From Microcyclospora pomicola (lineage: Eukaryota > Ascomycota > Dothideomycetes > Capnodiales): 29,235 nucleotides of DNA. Below are positions 1-12,508 of this stretch, piece by piece. A program made the translations under genes and the position numbers. Where the stretch lies: NCBI GenBank assembly GCA_002786065.1, contig NHNY01000051.1, forward strand, positions 1 through 29,235, written 5' to 3'. The notes beneath the pieces are model-generated. The model was not told where the DNA came from. It searched no databases and saw only the letters and a program-made list of their open reading frames with translations. Each line of letters opens with the position of its first letter. Position 1 is the stretch's first letter.

Positions 1-485
1 ATAAGCGAGATCAGACTACTGATGTCTTGAAGATGTGGAGAATGCTTACTAGCGAGTTTCCAACTATTGCGAAGATGGCACAGGACATTCACTGTATTCC
101 TGCTTCTAGTGTTGGTGTTGAGAGAACGTTCAGTATTGCGCGACACCAGTCTCGTTACAACCGCAAGTACAGTGCAGTAACCTTTACTGCGCTTATGATG
201 ACACGCCATCGTCTTATAGCAGCAGCAGAGGATATCGACCAGGAGATGCAAAAGCTATTAGACGATCCTCTTACTCAGGATGATGTTCAGCAGGACTATA
301 CTGAAACACTCAAAGATCTTAACCAGATACTAGCGCACGACTGTATCAGCGACGACGAGGATGATCGTCGTGCTGCTGAACTCTCAAGCCACCTTACCCC
401 TTCGACTACCCAAACAAGAAGGACATCGCCATCAAGTTCCCAGCGCCGCGTCTCCCCACGTAGCTCAAGATACTCCCAAGATTAG
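1..485 (+). CDS. hAT-family transposase, C-terminal part (gene runs off the left edge)
   Basis: The reading frame is open from base 3 to the TAG at 483-485, so the gene continues to the left of the window; the first in-window Met is at 33. The first part matches the hAT C-terminal dimerisation domain: a D-V-L-K-M-W segment, then a P-T-I-A-K-M-A-x-D block, then I-P-A-S-S-V-G-V-E-R-T-F-S and a following R-x-x-L/Y-type helix ending L-M-M-T-R-H-R-L. In hAT transposases this domain drives multimerisation and completes the RNase-H-like catalytic core with its conserved Glu; the upstream catalytic Asp residues would lie outside the window. The last 40 or so residues are Ser/Thr/Arg-rich and low in complexity. 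Unlike the block from 851 on, this frame shows no RIP-like decay, which suggests a recent or single-copy gene. It may be an active transposon or a domesticated gene; the window cannot tell which. Confidence 0.9.
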   Translation, partial: KRDQTTDVLKMWRMLTSEFPTIAKMAQDIHCIPASSVGVERTFSIARHQSRYNRKYSAVTFTALMMTRHRLIAAAEDIDQEMQKLLDDPLTQDDVQQDYTETLKDLNQILAHDCISDDEDDRRAAELSSHLTPSTTQTRRTSPSSSQRRVSPRSSRYSQD

Positions 486-546
486 CTTTCATTGTGTAGA
501 GCGTATATAGCGTGAACACCGAGTCTTGCAGTTATCTTACAATAGT

Positions 547-568
547 GTGATTGGCAGTGTGATTGGCA
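547..568 (+). repeat. GTGATTGGCA pair, 12-bp spacing
   Basis: Two direct copies of GTGATTGGCA start at 547 and 559, about 60 bp past the hAT stop codon. The position suggests the subterminal region of the hAT element, but the same motif also surrounds the histone genes at the other end of the window. Confidence 0.85.
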
Positions 569-617
569 TTCTAAAGACCCTTAGTAAAGATTACAAGACC
601 AAAATCTTGACAGTTAC

Positions 618-638
618 GTGATTGGCAGGTGATTGGCA
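618..638 (+). repeat. GTGATTGGCA pair, 11-bp spacing
   Basis: Two direct copies start at 618 and 629, in the same orientation as the pair at 547-568. Apart from these pairs I see nothing recognisable between the hAT stop and 722. Confidence 0.85.
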
Positions 639-722
639 GCGAAGCGCCGATTATGTAAGTGATCTACACTATTTAGTGCCTAAACGGTTTTAGTCTATTC
701 TAAAGGAGGAATCATGGGGAAT

Positions 723-757
723 TTTTGGGGCAACCCAAAAATTGGGTTGCCCCAAAA
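723..757. repeat. Perfect 16-bp inverted repeat with 3-nt loop
   Basis: TTTTGGGGCAACCCAA (723-738) is followed by AAA and then by its exact reverse complement (742-757). It lies at the outer part of the left GC-rich border of the decayed repeat nest. It could form a cruciform or hairpin; its function is unknown. Confidence 0.9.
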
Positions 758-850
758 TAGTAGGAAGAACCCCAATTATAGTTTGGGGCGAATCCCCAAC
801 CCAACCCACTTCCTACGGGTTGGGGAATCCCCTCCCCGTGGTGGCCTCTA
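758..850. repeat. Left GC-rich border, ends with 12-bp inverted match to right border
   Basis: This is a stretch of alternating GGGG and CCCC/AACCC runs. Its last 12 bases, TGGTGGCCTCTA (839-850), are the reverse complement of 26473-26484. RIP-like sequence starts directly after 850. It could be the terminal inverted repeat of a large element or a foldback repeat split by later insertions; I do not recognise the family. Confidence 0.6.
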
Positions 851-3800
851 ACCGGCCCTAAGCTAAACGAAGGCAAGTCCTAGAACTAACGCGACGATCG
901 AAACCGCGAGTCTACTAGGACGAGGGAGTCGGTAGGCCGCTCTTAGGGCTAGCGAGACGAAAACAACAAGGACTCGTCCTAGCGATAGAACGATCGTAAG
1001 TCCGATAATAAACGTAAAGGCTAGCGCGACTCTGAATAGCGACGAAATTATCACGTTAATAATGATGATAACAGAAGTTATAAGGAGACCGCACTAGATA
1101 ACGCTCTAGACTCGGACTCTGCTTCGTCGGCGTCGTTTAAAGACACTAATTTCGTCTCTATAGGAGGACAGTCGCCGACCTCGCTATAGGCATTAGTACA
1201 GCCGACGAAGTCCTCGCTACTTATAGCGACCTTGTAGCTATACTCCGGTTTACTTAAGCCGGACCTTATCTACAAGACGTGCAGCAACCGTTTCTAGTCG
1301 AATAATACCTTACATAAACACATCCGCATTAGCTACCTAAAAGGCTTGCCGACGGTTTCGAAAAACACGGCTATAACTAAGGTCCTCCTAAAGGCGTCGG
1401 GCAGCTACGCGTTAAAATCGTCGAAGAAAAACCGTAAGAAGGACCGTTAAGCTAGCGCGTCGCTAAAGGTCTCTAACCTTAAAGAAAGCAAAACACTGTA
1501 GCTAGAGATTATCTAGTCCGCGAATGTTAAACCTGCGAACACAAAAGGTCTCGCGTACCGTACTTAGTTCTATACCCGATGCAAGATTCGAGTCCGCTTA
1601 GTAAATAGGAACGAGACCGACGTCGCGGTGTGCCTTAACACAGGAACAACTATTATACTAGCGGACAAGAAGTAGTTAGTCGGAGCCTACCTAGGCCTGC
1701 CTATACTAGAGATAGAGGATTCGATCCTATTAGGCGGCGTTACTAGTAAGACCAAGTCGATACAATATACGAATGTCCCTCTAACGTTTCCTAGGACTTA
1801 TAAAGGTAGACTAGCAATCTTCTAGACCACACGTAAGGTTCACCTCGTAGACAACCTTAAGGCAAAGATGTTAATTAGGATAGATGTTATTAGGCTAGAA
1901 GACATCTTAATAAACACGCCGCTAAGGCTAGCTACAATAGCTGGTAAGGTCGACATTCCGATTGAAGTTAAACGTAAGGGCGGCCTAATCGTGTAAAAGG
2001 TCGTTATAACTACTAAGAGGACAGTAGTCCTGCCTAAATCGGTAGTTAGAGTACCTATACATTTTGTCGGATACCTTCCTAACGATAGGGACTACGCTTT
2101 CGAGTCCGATAGACAGACCGCGGGCGTTACCGTCTACAACTACCTTATAGACAGTTAATTTACTCGTACTATAGTCCGGAACGATACCGACTCGCTAGTG
2201 ATCCTTCCCTAGAACAATCGATTAGGAATGATCATAAAGTACGAATATGAAGGGGTATACGCAGTCTATAATAACGAACACAGCATCGCCGCTCTCCGCC
2301 CTTTACAGACAGTCGTAGACAAAGACTAGGAATGGCTTTACTAGAGTAGGGTGACTATTTATAGATCCGAAGACGATCGGAATGTCCTCGTAGAAGTCGT
2401 CGAGAGATATCCGGACTTATAGAGAGACCGCGGTACCGTAGTCGACATACTAAAGGAACAATAGATGAAGATACCCTTTAAGCATAACTACCTCGACTAT
2501 ATTCTAAAACCTAAGATGTATAATCTCGGGAAAAGAGACTAGAAAGTCGTAGATAATACCCTTAATCCGATACAACGACAAGGGAAGGTCGTCTACACTA
2601 CATAACCTACACCTTTCGGGTTCCTAGTATTTGTCGTCTAGAAGAAGGTTCCTAATAGGAAAGGAGGAGTCGTCGACAAAGGTCGCGCGGTAGTAGACAT
2701 CTGTAGCGCGAACAAGATTTCGATCCCGGACTCCTACTAAGTCCTGTTATAAGCCGATATGTTTGCGCTGTTAGCTAGTTACACATACATCTCTACTATA
2801 GACATAATCTCTTTCTTCTACTAGTTTCCGATTGCGCTAGAAGACTAGCACAAGATGACTATTAACACTTACCGAGGTTAGGAGTCTTTTCGTGTAGCAA
2901 TTATAGGCTACTACAATTCGGTATAGTATGTCTAGCGGTCGATAGACAATTTCCTGCGGCTATGCCGAGCTTTCGCGCGAGCATATATCGACGACTTAGT
3001 AATTTTCTTAAAGACCTTAGATAACTACTAGCGCTATCTTAATAAGGTTTTCAAAATCCTAAACAAGAGACGCTTAAGCGTGTCCTCTAAGAAGTCCTTC
3101 CTAGGATATCCGTCTACTACTTTATTAGGCTAGTATGTTAGCAGTATAGGCATAGCCACGCACGAAGAGAAACTTAAGGCGTTGACCTTACTCGAGTTCC
3201 TATACACCTTGCAGAAGCTAGAATACTATATTAGTTTAACTAATTAGCTCTGTACTTCTATACCTTATTACGCTTAGGTTTCTAAACCCTTATAGCGTAA
3301 GAAGACCCGCCTATTAAAGGCTAGACCCGTCGAAGGTAGTACTAGAAAGAAATATACGGCTCGGACTTTGCTTAGTAGCAGAGATGATCCTCCGGATATA
3401 GACGAACTTAAGAACTCGTTCGCACTCTTGTAATAACAGTTCGCGGACTCTGCGGACTCCCTCCTGTTCTATCCGGATCCGGACCGTCGTCTGTACATAG
3501 ACGTAGACTCCTCTTTCGAGTAGGGTATAGGTGTAATGATGTATATAGTTAAGGGAGATCTAGATCCTGCTATAGAGAACGGTCGGGCGCTGTTGTTTCT
3601 ACGTAAGGACATTTAGGTAGTTACCTTCCTTAGCAAAGCGCTAACGCCCGCCGAGTTAAGGTACTAGCCGACAGAACTCGAGGTCGGTAGAGTTACCTAG
3701 GTAGTGAAGAAGCTACACTACTACCTATAGGCTAGCCGACATCTAGTAACGGTGTTTACCGACTATTACGCTGTAGTTAGATTAACTAAGCACTACTTAT

Positions 3801-6057
3801 TAACGACTACGACCTCTACTAATCGATTGAACCTCAAACTCGTTAGAGCGGCTACGTACCTGTCGGCTTTCCGTCTTAACGTAGTGTATAGACCGGGACG
3901 AATCCATCTTGTGCTAGACGCTCTTAGCTGTCTAATAACGAAGAAACTAGGCGAAGACCCCGACACGGAAATGCTAGACGTCGACACCGATGATTAGCAT
4001 CGTAGAGACGCGCTAACTTTCCATGTTATGCTCGTAGAGATGGACGCCGAATTCCGGGAGAGATTGGCTCTACAGTACGAACATAACCCCTACTAGGCGC
4101 GTGTGTTGCAAATAGTCCTCTAAGCGTAGGCGAGGAACGCGGCTAACTCTACTAACGACGCCTTAGTGCTTCGCCCTAACGCGCAAAGTAGTCTCTGTAG
4201 AGACGAGTTTAACAGCCCTTTAGGACTTCTATTCTTTAAAAGGAACAGACTGCTATACGCGAGGGACACCGAGAACGGTAGAGATCGTTTGTGTATTCCG
4301 CGTTCTATAGTGCCGGACATCTTCCGACAGGCTTACGATAAGAGATACTATTAAGGGTTCTAGCGAGTATACGACAGAGTCCGGGAGTCCTTCTTTATAC
4401 ACTATCTCTCGCGTGAGCTTAAGAAGTATATTCGTTACTACCTAGAGTGCCGTAGGAACGAGACGCTTAGACATACGCCCTATAGAGAATTGAATCTAAT
4501 ACAGCCTAGGTTAGAGGTCTTCCGCGAAATAACAATAGACTTCGTAATGCCCTTACCGACGACGAAGAAGGGCAAGAATGCCTTACTTACTACTACTAAT
4601 AAGATGTCTAAGAAGGTCGCGCTTATTACGGGTAGAGACGACTAGAGCGCTAAACAATGGGCTAAACGTTAGCTCGTCAAACTTTAGAAGATGGATTGGC
4701 CTATACCTGCAGTCCTTATCTGCGACCGAGACCCGCGCTTCCTCTCCGGATTCTAGGCGAAGGTCCTAAAGCTCCTTAATGTCTATATACTTACCGCTAC
4801 TATATACTATCTACAGACGGACGGTTAGTCGGAACGAACGAATTAGACAGTGGAAATAGCTATGCGATACTTCGTAACAGGCTCGCCGGACCGCGACTAG
4901 AGTAAATATCTACCTACGCTGCAGTCTATTCTAAACAACTCTCGTAGCGCGACTACCGGCTATGCCCTTAACGAGGCCATTATAGGATTTAAGACCAACC
5001 TTGACTTATTAAATGTCCTAGACTCACTTCTAGAGCAAGACCACGCCGCGGTACGAGCTACGATCAGACGCGAGATCTAGGATGCTATCGCTATAGCTAA
5101 CGTGTTTATAAAAGAAAGGTACGATAGCAAGCACAAGCTACTGTCCCTCTACCTAGGAGATATAGTGTTCCTCCGCCTACACTACGGGTATAAGTTAGTC
5201 GGAGATATGCCGGCTAAGCTTAGCCATTAGCGAGAAGGCCCTTTTAAGGTGCTCGCTAAGGTCGGCAGCCTCGCCTACCGATTAGAGCTCCTAGCCGCGT
5301 ACAAGATCCACCTAGTAGTGTCTATCGCCTAGATCGAACTAGCGCCGAAGGGAGATGATCCTTTTAGAAGGACAGCCGGCTACGAGCTAGGTCCGATCGC
5401 CGTTGTAAACGATAATCCTATAGACTAGTACGAAATCGAACGACTAGTCGCGAAAAGAATTACTACTAGGAAAGGAGCGACGGTTACCTAATATCATGTA
5501 AAGTAGAAGGGTTAGAACAACCTCTACAACGCCTAGTATGACGAGGATGATCTTAACAACGCTAGGGACCTAATCGACGACTATAAACGCTAACACCCTA
5601 ATAATAGAGGATTCCGTCGCCTAAAGACGCGCCGTCCTAGCGCGAAGGCAGGCGCCTTACACCCTTAGGGGTTGTGAATCTTCCTCTAGGACGCGGATCA
5701 TTTTTCGGAAGCATGTTTTTCAGCAGGATAGGACTAAGCTAGCATCGGTATTCTTTAAAGTATGCCCGTAACCTTTCGTGTAGCTATTTAATCTTAAGGA
5801 GTCGTGTTGCTTTCTAGTATGTAACAAGCCGTTGTTTGTTTACGATTGTCGCGACACCTCCGCAGCAGTAGCGACACTATTTGTTTTTTCGTGTCCGTAC
5901 TACATAACATATCTACTAAACTTCACAAACCTTTATATCTATACAATCACACCCTACTATAAGCATACTAACCTAGTTCGTCCTCTAAGCATATTCCCTC
6001 CTCGGTTAAACACGTCCTTATTACGTTGACCGCAGTGTACGACACCCTAAGAGCACA
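851..6057 (+). mobile_element. Element 1: Ty3/Gypsy LTR retrotransposon fossil, 5'-truncated
   Basis: This is a broken copy with many breaks, consistent with RIP. The order of parts on the + strand is: aspartic protease-like region about 1560-1950, reverse transcriptase about 2580-3260, RNase H about 3430-3990, zinc-binding and core integrase about 4080-5100, an integrase tail or chromodomain-like region about 5130-5580, then a candidate 3' LTR. A gag region and 5' LTR were not found; the left side stops at the GC-rich border. The pol order RT-RH-IN is diagnostic for Ty3/Gypsy. It differs enough from elements 2 and 3 to be another family. Age cannot be clocked because RIP inflates divergence. 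Confidence 0.8.
5673..6057 (+). repeat. Candidate 3' LTR of element 1
   Basis: The segment begins TGTG and ends CACA, is about 385 bp long, and follows the end of the pol region after a short purine-rich run (about 5666-5671). No second copy is present in the window, so the boundaries rest only on the terminal dinucleotides and position. Confidence 0.45.
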
Positions 6058-9000
6058 TAAATAAGAGCTTCGAGCTTAGATTCGTCTCCCTATAGCAGCA
6101 TCTTCTCCTTAAGCACTAAGAACTGCTTTTTCCCTAATTTGAAAACCTTCCTACGGACCTCTAGTAGGTCTCTAACTGCCCTCTAGCGCAACTTGCACTA
6201 GCTAACCTACGGAAGGGGTAGTACTATAACGAGTTTTACTAACTCCTTAACGCATTTGTTACTAGCACGTATATAGGTAACATCGCGAGCTACATCTTTT
6301 TCCGCTAACCCTACCTCTGCAGTAGGGACATCGTCGAAAGACTCCATTAGAGCGGCTATACCTCCCTTTTCTATCTGCCGGGCATAAGGTAGATCCGCGG
6401 CATTCGTTATTACTTACAGGTCGACGAAGAAGCTTTCCGATCGTTAGTCGGCGACCGAACACGTTCCCCTAATTACGCACTATCACACTTTACTCCTAAT
6501 TTAGAAGTCCCTCCTCTGCTAGCCACTTCTCTTAGAACAGCGACACTAGCGGCTCGCAAGGCGAATTAGCAGGTTGTAGGCACCGTCCTCTTATAAGAGC
6601 CTGCCCCTGTCGAGGACACCTATCCGCCATTACCTACAACAGCGTAACTCCCCTCCTCTACCCTACTACCTATCTCCGAACAAAATCTTACGGCACATAA
6701 CGCTGCTTCGCGACTCTAATATAGCCCTAGTTACGAGAAGATCGTTCGTAAGCTAGCTAAGGAGTCCGATACTTTATACTCTAACCTAGGTTAACTATTT
6801 GTCCCTCTAGCGTTAAAGCGGGAAACCCTAGCGCTCGAGCGGATAGCCTTCTAGAAGGGAACGAGGTTCCTTATCGAAGGCTAAGCTAAGGTCCTTCGAG
6901 AACAAGACGTTACCTTCCTAGCCTACGAACCACCCTACGAGATCGCGTAGACTTCTAAGTAGCTAGTAGCTCTCCTGCTTGCTGTTAACTTAGATAAAGA
7001 GTAGGCCTTTAACGACTTCCGACTCCTGCTTGTAGCACTTACGTACCGTAACAAAGAGTCCTAGGCTTTAACTGTCTAGTTGTTCTCTGTCGACGCGCCT
7101 GTACGTTTAGGACATAATCTTTTTACTAACCTTTAGATTGCAAACTACAACTAGTCCTACGACATTCCTAAAAAGCTCTAGTTCCGCTACGAAGCTACTA
7201 AGCCTCCGGAAGGAGTCTAATACGCTACGAAGTGCGACCCGCGCGCTTAGATAGACTTCGCGCCTACTAACGCCGACCTAAACATATAAGACTCGCCCGA
7301 AAGCTCGCTCTCCGACGACTACGTCCTGGCCTATCTAACCGGTTTCTCGAAAAAGCAGGAAAAGTTCTTCGAAAAGCATAGCTGCTTATTCCCTAGACAG
7401 TCGCTCTCTAACGACCTTCCTAGCACTTTGCGTTAGGGGTACGAATCCGCCTTAGTCTTGTTCTTCGCCGTAAACCTCGTATACTATTAGAAACGCTAGG
7501 TTTTCGTCAAGGATCTTAATCTTTTATTTAGCAACCGTCTCACACGGAGGATTACTTCCTACATCTTCTACGACGACGACACTATTCAAAGCGGCTGCCA
7601 AATCTTAAACAGCCTCTTACGCGCGTATTATCTAGCAAACTTCCGTGACCTTAACACCGTGAAATTCGTCAGTCGGGGTTCTATCGCATAGGACAGCCTA
7701 AACGTCGAACTCGCTAACGCATTTGACCACGACACCTAGAACAAATTCACTACCGAAGTAGAGCTCTTACGCGACACTATTAACGCTTACATACTTAAAT
7801 TAAACCTTGAGCAGGAGGCGAAGGAGCGTTCTGCCCCTGTCTAGGATTCCACTACAGGTTAACACGAATCCCGCGCTAGTGTAGACACGGAGCCTAACCT
7901 CCCTACTGCATAGAACGACGCCCTAAAAGAGAACGAGTCCGACTCGAGAAGTAAGACCGCTAACACTCTGGAACCCGCCCCGACTACGCACTTCGACTCT
8001 ACCCTCCGCACACTTAGCTAACTAGTGCGAGCAGGAGTCGCCCTTCTAAAAGAGACCCTCGAAGAGGCAGCGATCTACGCCGGAGAGTAAGGTCTCTACA
8101 TTCCTAAGTTTAAGCACCTAGTGTGTTAGAAGGAGTCTAATTAAGTCCTTTCTATTTACAAGGACGTAGTTTGCGACCTCTCGCTTTTCCGCTCGACTTC
8201 TAACTTCGCGATCGAGTCCGCCGATCTTCGCTCTATTAAGCGTTACAAAGAAAAGTACACCGACTTACGCACTAGTTACCCGATTATTACTACCCTCGTT
8301 CAATTACTCGTAGAAATCATTTACCCGATTCTCCTACAAACCTACAGCTTTACCTTACGCGAACTAGTCCTGTAAGCTCGTTCTTACAGTCTCGCTACAC
8401 GAAACCTCGTTAACGGACTTGTCGACTTCCGCAACCTCTAGCCCTAATACTTAGAGGCCGCCCTTAACGTTACTATAAACCTGCACAACAACCCTATTTA
8501 AGCACAACTAGTTACTACAATAGCTAGCGGCGGAATAGCACACCCCTATACGTAAGGACACTGTAAGCCCTTCTATAAGCTATAGACACCTAGCGCGAAG
8601 ACCGCCTCCACGGAGGTTAAGCTAGCATCGCATTCCGAGATAGACATAAAGCGGACCGCGCATCTCCTTATATACACGACTATTTGCTAGCTACTATCTT
8701 TCCTCCTAAATAGAGAACAACTCCTACCTTCCAGAGTTATGCTAATAGATATGCATGTCGGACGACTCGCTAAGCTTTGCTATCGCTTTAATGTTATTAG
8801 TAAGTAGTACCTTAGCAAGTACTAGGGTAGAGATTTCTCGAGCTAGGGTTTTCTGCACCCTGCTCGTAGATAATTAGGACTACTAGCGGTCGTAAAAGTT
8901 AAAGGAACTTAGTACCTAATGAAGATATGCTAAGCATACTCCCTTATAGAGGAGGCATAGATTAAACACCTCTTCTGTAATAAGCCTGCTAAGCTAGACT

Positions 9001-10690
9001 AAACCGAGAAAGACGCCTTAGGCTCCTTCCCTTAGACCTCTCCTAACTCGCGGGAGAGGTATACTTATAACAGCTACATACAGAAAGTCCCTAACGGCGA
9101 GATATACGGCGCGGACCTCGACAATCCTATTATGTAGAACCTCGTTACTTACCTAGCGACAGTAGATATAGACCGGGTTTCCGACGAGTTTTACGACTTT
9201 ATGCTCGACACTAATAGACAGATCCCTAATAACGTCCGACAGGCCATCGTTTAACAGGACGTTACATCTAACCCGCCGTAACCCCTTATCGTTAAGGACA
9301 TTAACTAGAGTTAGCTTAGCAGTCGCTACATCAACCTGATTCAGAACCTGCTTAACCCGGATGTCTACCCGACCTTGTGCTACATATACCCTTCTAAAGT
9401 CGAGTTCCTATCGCTAAAGCGACCCTCTGCTAAGCGAACCTTCGCGAGACGAGCCTCCACAGTACTAGACAACTCTGATACAGACATGCCGGACGTCGAG
9501 GAGATCCTCCTGCCTAAACGGAGCGCCCGCAGCATTCCTAAGGAGATGTCGGACCGTAGCTAGACAGTAACTAACGTAAGGGACTCTAACGTACTCTAGG
9601 CAGTTAACACTACGGCACAGGTCTTATTCTATGCTCTACTATCCAGCGTATTATACATGCAACGTACTACCGAGCTCCTCCGCGCGATAGCTAACGGACG
9701 CGACAGGGAGTCCTCCGCCCCTCTCCGTAAGATTGTAGACCGATTAGACAGTTCCGTAGCTACGAGTCTTAATGTAGCTATAGCAGCACGAGACACCGCC
9801 TCCCGCTTTATAAGGAACCTTATTAGGGACTGTACTAAGGAACTCCCTACACGACCCCTACCTATCTCTGCGGAAACCTATAGGACCTTAGGCATATAGA
9901 ATGCAAAGAAGGACCTCTTATAGTAAGCACTAGACAACAGCAAGAAGACTAAATCCCTCGTGCCTCTAAATCAGTTCTAGAAGCTCCTACCGCCTTTGCT
10001 GCCGTCGTCTGCTAAGCCCTCTAACGACGCCGAGGACTCCTACATAGCGGAATTAGACTCTAGCATAACGACGCCTACGTCACTAACTATCTAGCTCGGC
10101 AAGCCTACGCACTTAGGGAGCCGATCTAGTGCCCGTAAGCGCCGCTAAGCGCCCGAAGACCTGTTCTCACCTCCGGAATTCTACTCGTCGGACTCTTTAC
10201 TAGAACCTCTAACTAAAGGCGTCGCCCGACTAAAGGTTAAGCCTAGCACCACCCTGCGAAAGATTCCCCTACCTATCTTCGGCCTACCGAAGAGGAACGT
10301 TTCGTCCCTAACGCTAAGCGCGACTCCATCTAAGGCATAAACGCGCGCAAACTTCCTTAATTAAGCAAACCCGTTCGTAACGCCGGTCAAAGGGAAGTCC
10401 TCTGCTAGACGCCGCGCTACGATACCACAAATAGGTAACAAAAAGCGCCGACGGACTTCGCCGGCTAGTTAACAGTCCTGATCATCATTAGGACACCCTT
10501 TTCTACAATCCCGATTCCCCTCTTTCCTAACGATGTCCGACTACACATCTGCTACTCGAAGGTTTTTTCCTCTAGTTACTAGGACGGTGACTGTTATAGT
10601 AGGGGGGGGGTTATTACGACTCGCGACTCCCGCACTAGGGAGCGCGACTCCCTTACTATCATTAGCGTCCTTTATATAGAGTTTCCTTTA
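6058..10690 (+). pseudogene. Unidentified long decayed frame
   Basis: From about 6640 to about 10680 a single + strand frame can be followed as coding-like sequence, well over 1,000 codons. It is interrupted by many RIP-type breaks. Short open stretches survive at 9375-9563 and 9657-9899. I do not recognise the family: no RT, integrase, DDE or zinc-knuckle block was seen. The C-terminal end is rich in Ser, Pro and basic residues. The first 580 bases (6058-6640) contain nothing I can assign. It may be the gag-like part of an LTR element, an open reading frame of a large DNA element, or a captured gene. Confidence 0.45.
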
Positions 10691-12508
10691 TAGTTTACAG
10701 TATAAGACACACATTCGTCTGCTAAGATCATTTTCTACTAGTAGATTAGTGTGTTTTTGCCTGTCCGACGCCTCTAAGGACTCCTAATTGTCACCTCCGC
10801 TCCTTACAGGACTCCTCCGCCTACTACCGCGTATAGAAGAAGTCCTCTCTACTCGCGGCGTGACTACAGGACTCCCTAGCCCGCGACATTAGTGCCTTTC
10901 TAGCTAGCTTTTCAACTTCTAGTTCTCCCTCAACTTCTGCTAATTAAGTAGGCATGTTTAATACCTGTTTAACTAACAGTAGAATGTCTGATCTAATTAG
11001 GCCTCTCTTCCTCTTCTTTCTAATATAAAAGGCCTTATTAGCCTGTTGTAGATTATAGACCTATACCTAGAACAAGGTAGCTGTTGTAGCTATAATTGTA
11101 GCTCCCTTTAACAACTGCTCAATTATGTCATATATAGGAGTTAGTAAGCTACTTTAGTGCCTCTAGAGCCTGTGTTTAATGCTTGTAGTCTACCTAGTGA
11201 CTTGTAATGTATTATGTAGTGTCTAGGGCTGCTATAAATAGCTTAATAACTAACTTAATAGCAGAGATATTAGTAATAGATCAAGCCTAGCTAAAACAAC
11301 CTCTAGATTAAATAGATTAATGCCTGCTCCTCTAAAACATGCTCGGATGTTAGCCTTAGTAATTGCCTGTATATATACTATATAGAAACTGTAGATAAAT
11401 GCTAGTTTATCTATATAGAATATGTGCCTCTAGATTAGGCCCTAGTTCTGTTTTAAAAAGGCCTGTTTTAATAGACTAAAACAACTAACATCTATAGGCT
11501 GTAATATATAAGATAAATATAGTAGCATCTATAACAATATAATGCCTTAATCCTTACAGAATTGCCTAAATTCTAAGGTAGTATAGCTACTATAATTATC
11601 TAGAATTAGTAGCCTCTTAGATCTAATTATATATGCCTTTATATACCTGTCAAAGTACTAGATCTACTAATATCCAATTTGATCTGTTGTCTAGCTATTT
11701 AGGCTTATACTAAATACCTAGTCTAGTAGTAGGCCTTTAAACTATACCTTGTTGTATTCCTTACCTTTGAAGATAATAAATACAGGTATGGCTCTGCTAG
11801 TTGTACTGCTACCTTATATAAGGGTGATCTACTTAGTATTAGTTAGCTTAATCTGCTTAGGTCTCCCTTCTCCCTCTGTAGCAGTAACTACCTTAGAGGC
11901 AGATATCTAGCCTATTTAAAAGCTAGTTTTATCAAAGTTGTAGATGTCTTTATTCTAGATGCTATACTTGTTAATTGTGTTCCTTATAAGGTTAAACTAG
12001 CCTTATATAATCTGTAGTTACTTACATAGCCTTCTCTAGTATTTATATGCCCTACTAAGTCTTACACTAAGCTGTAGTGTCCTTTTTATAAATGTATTAG
12101 CCTATTTCATACTAACTAGTAGTATACCTTTAGCCTAGTATATTAAGTCTGCTATGCCTTTAATTATGCTAATTAATAGAGATAATCCCTACCTATCTAG
12201 TTCTAGAATCTTGTTTATTATTACTATCTCTTTATGTAAATCTAGCCTCTTGTTTTTAACCTTGTAATCTGCCTTTAAAGGTGTTCTATTAATTCTTCTC
12301 TAGAGTATAGTTATAGGGACTTAGTAGGCAGCTATATAGGTATTAATAGACTAAAATTAGCCTTACTTAAAAGCCTGTATTGTAAGGAGAATACTACCTT
12401 CTTTTAAGGCTATAATAGATGAAATTAGTAGTATTTTAATAGATTAAAGGTGGTTAATAGTATCTATAGAAATCTAGTATTTTACACCCCTGTCTATTTT
12501 ACACCCCC
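10690..12508 (-). mobile_element. Fot1/pogo-like (Tc1/mariner) DNA transposon, RIP-decayed
   Basis: Read on the - strand, about 12420-12060 matches the N-terminal DNA-binding part of Fot1/pogo transposases: a psq-type helix-turn-helix followed by a CENP-B-type helix region with K-N-K-R-L and I-L-E-L-D-R segments. About 11940-11880 matches the N-F-D-x-T-x-F block that carries the first catalytic Asp of the DDE core, followed by I-S-A-S-K-V-V-T-A. A basic, coiled-coil-like C-terminal tail runs to about 10700. Many TAA and TAG codons interrupt one otherwise continuous frame, so it is dead. At the 5' (right) end TATTTTACACCCC occurs twice (12478-12490 and 12495-12507), which may be an inverted terminal repeat with internal duplication; I could not find its partner at the left end. 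The boundaries are approximate. Confidence 0.75.

Noticed and set aside
547-638. Telomeric or subtelomeric repeat array
   Set aside because: The motif bears no relation to the TTAGGG-type repeat usual in filamentous fungi, and it occurs as short pairs only.
863-1054. Small hydrophobic - strand open frame
   Set aside because: It lies in RIP-decayed DNA at the edge of element 1, and its hydrophobic composition is likely a by-product of biased sequence.
5832-6029. Small + strand open frame
   Set aside because: It lies wholly inside the candidate LTR and has no domain.
6262-6462. Small - strand open frame rich in Cys and Arg
   Set aside because: No spaced metal-binding pattern, and the surrounding sequence is decayed; probably a chance frame.
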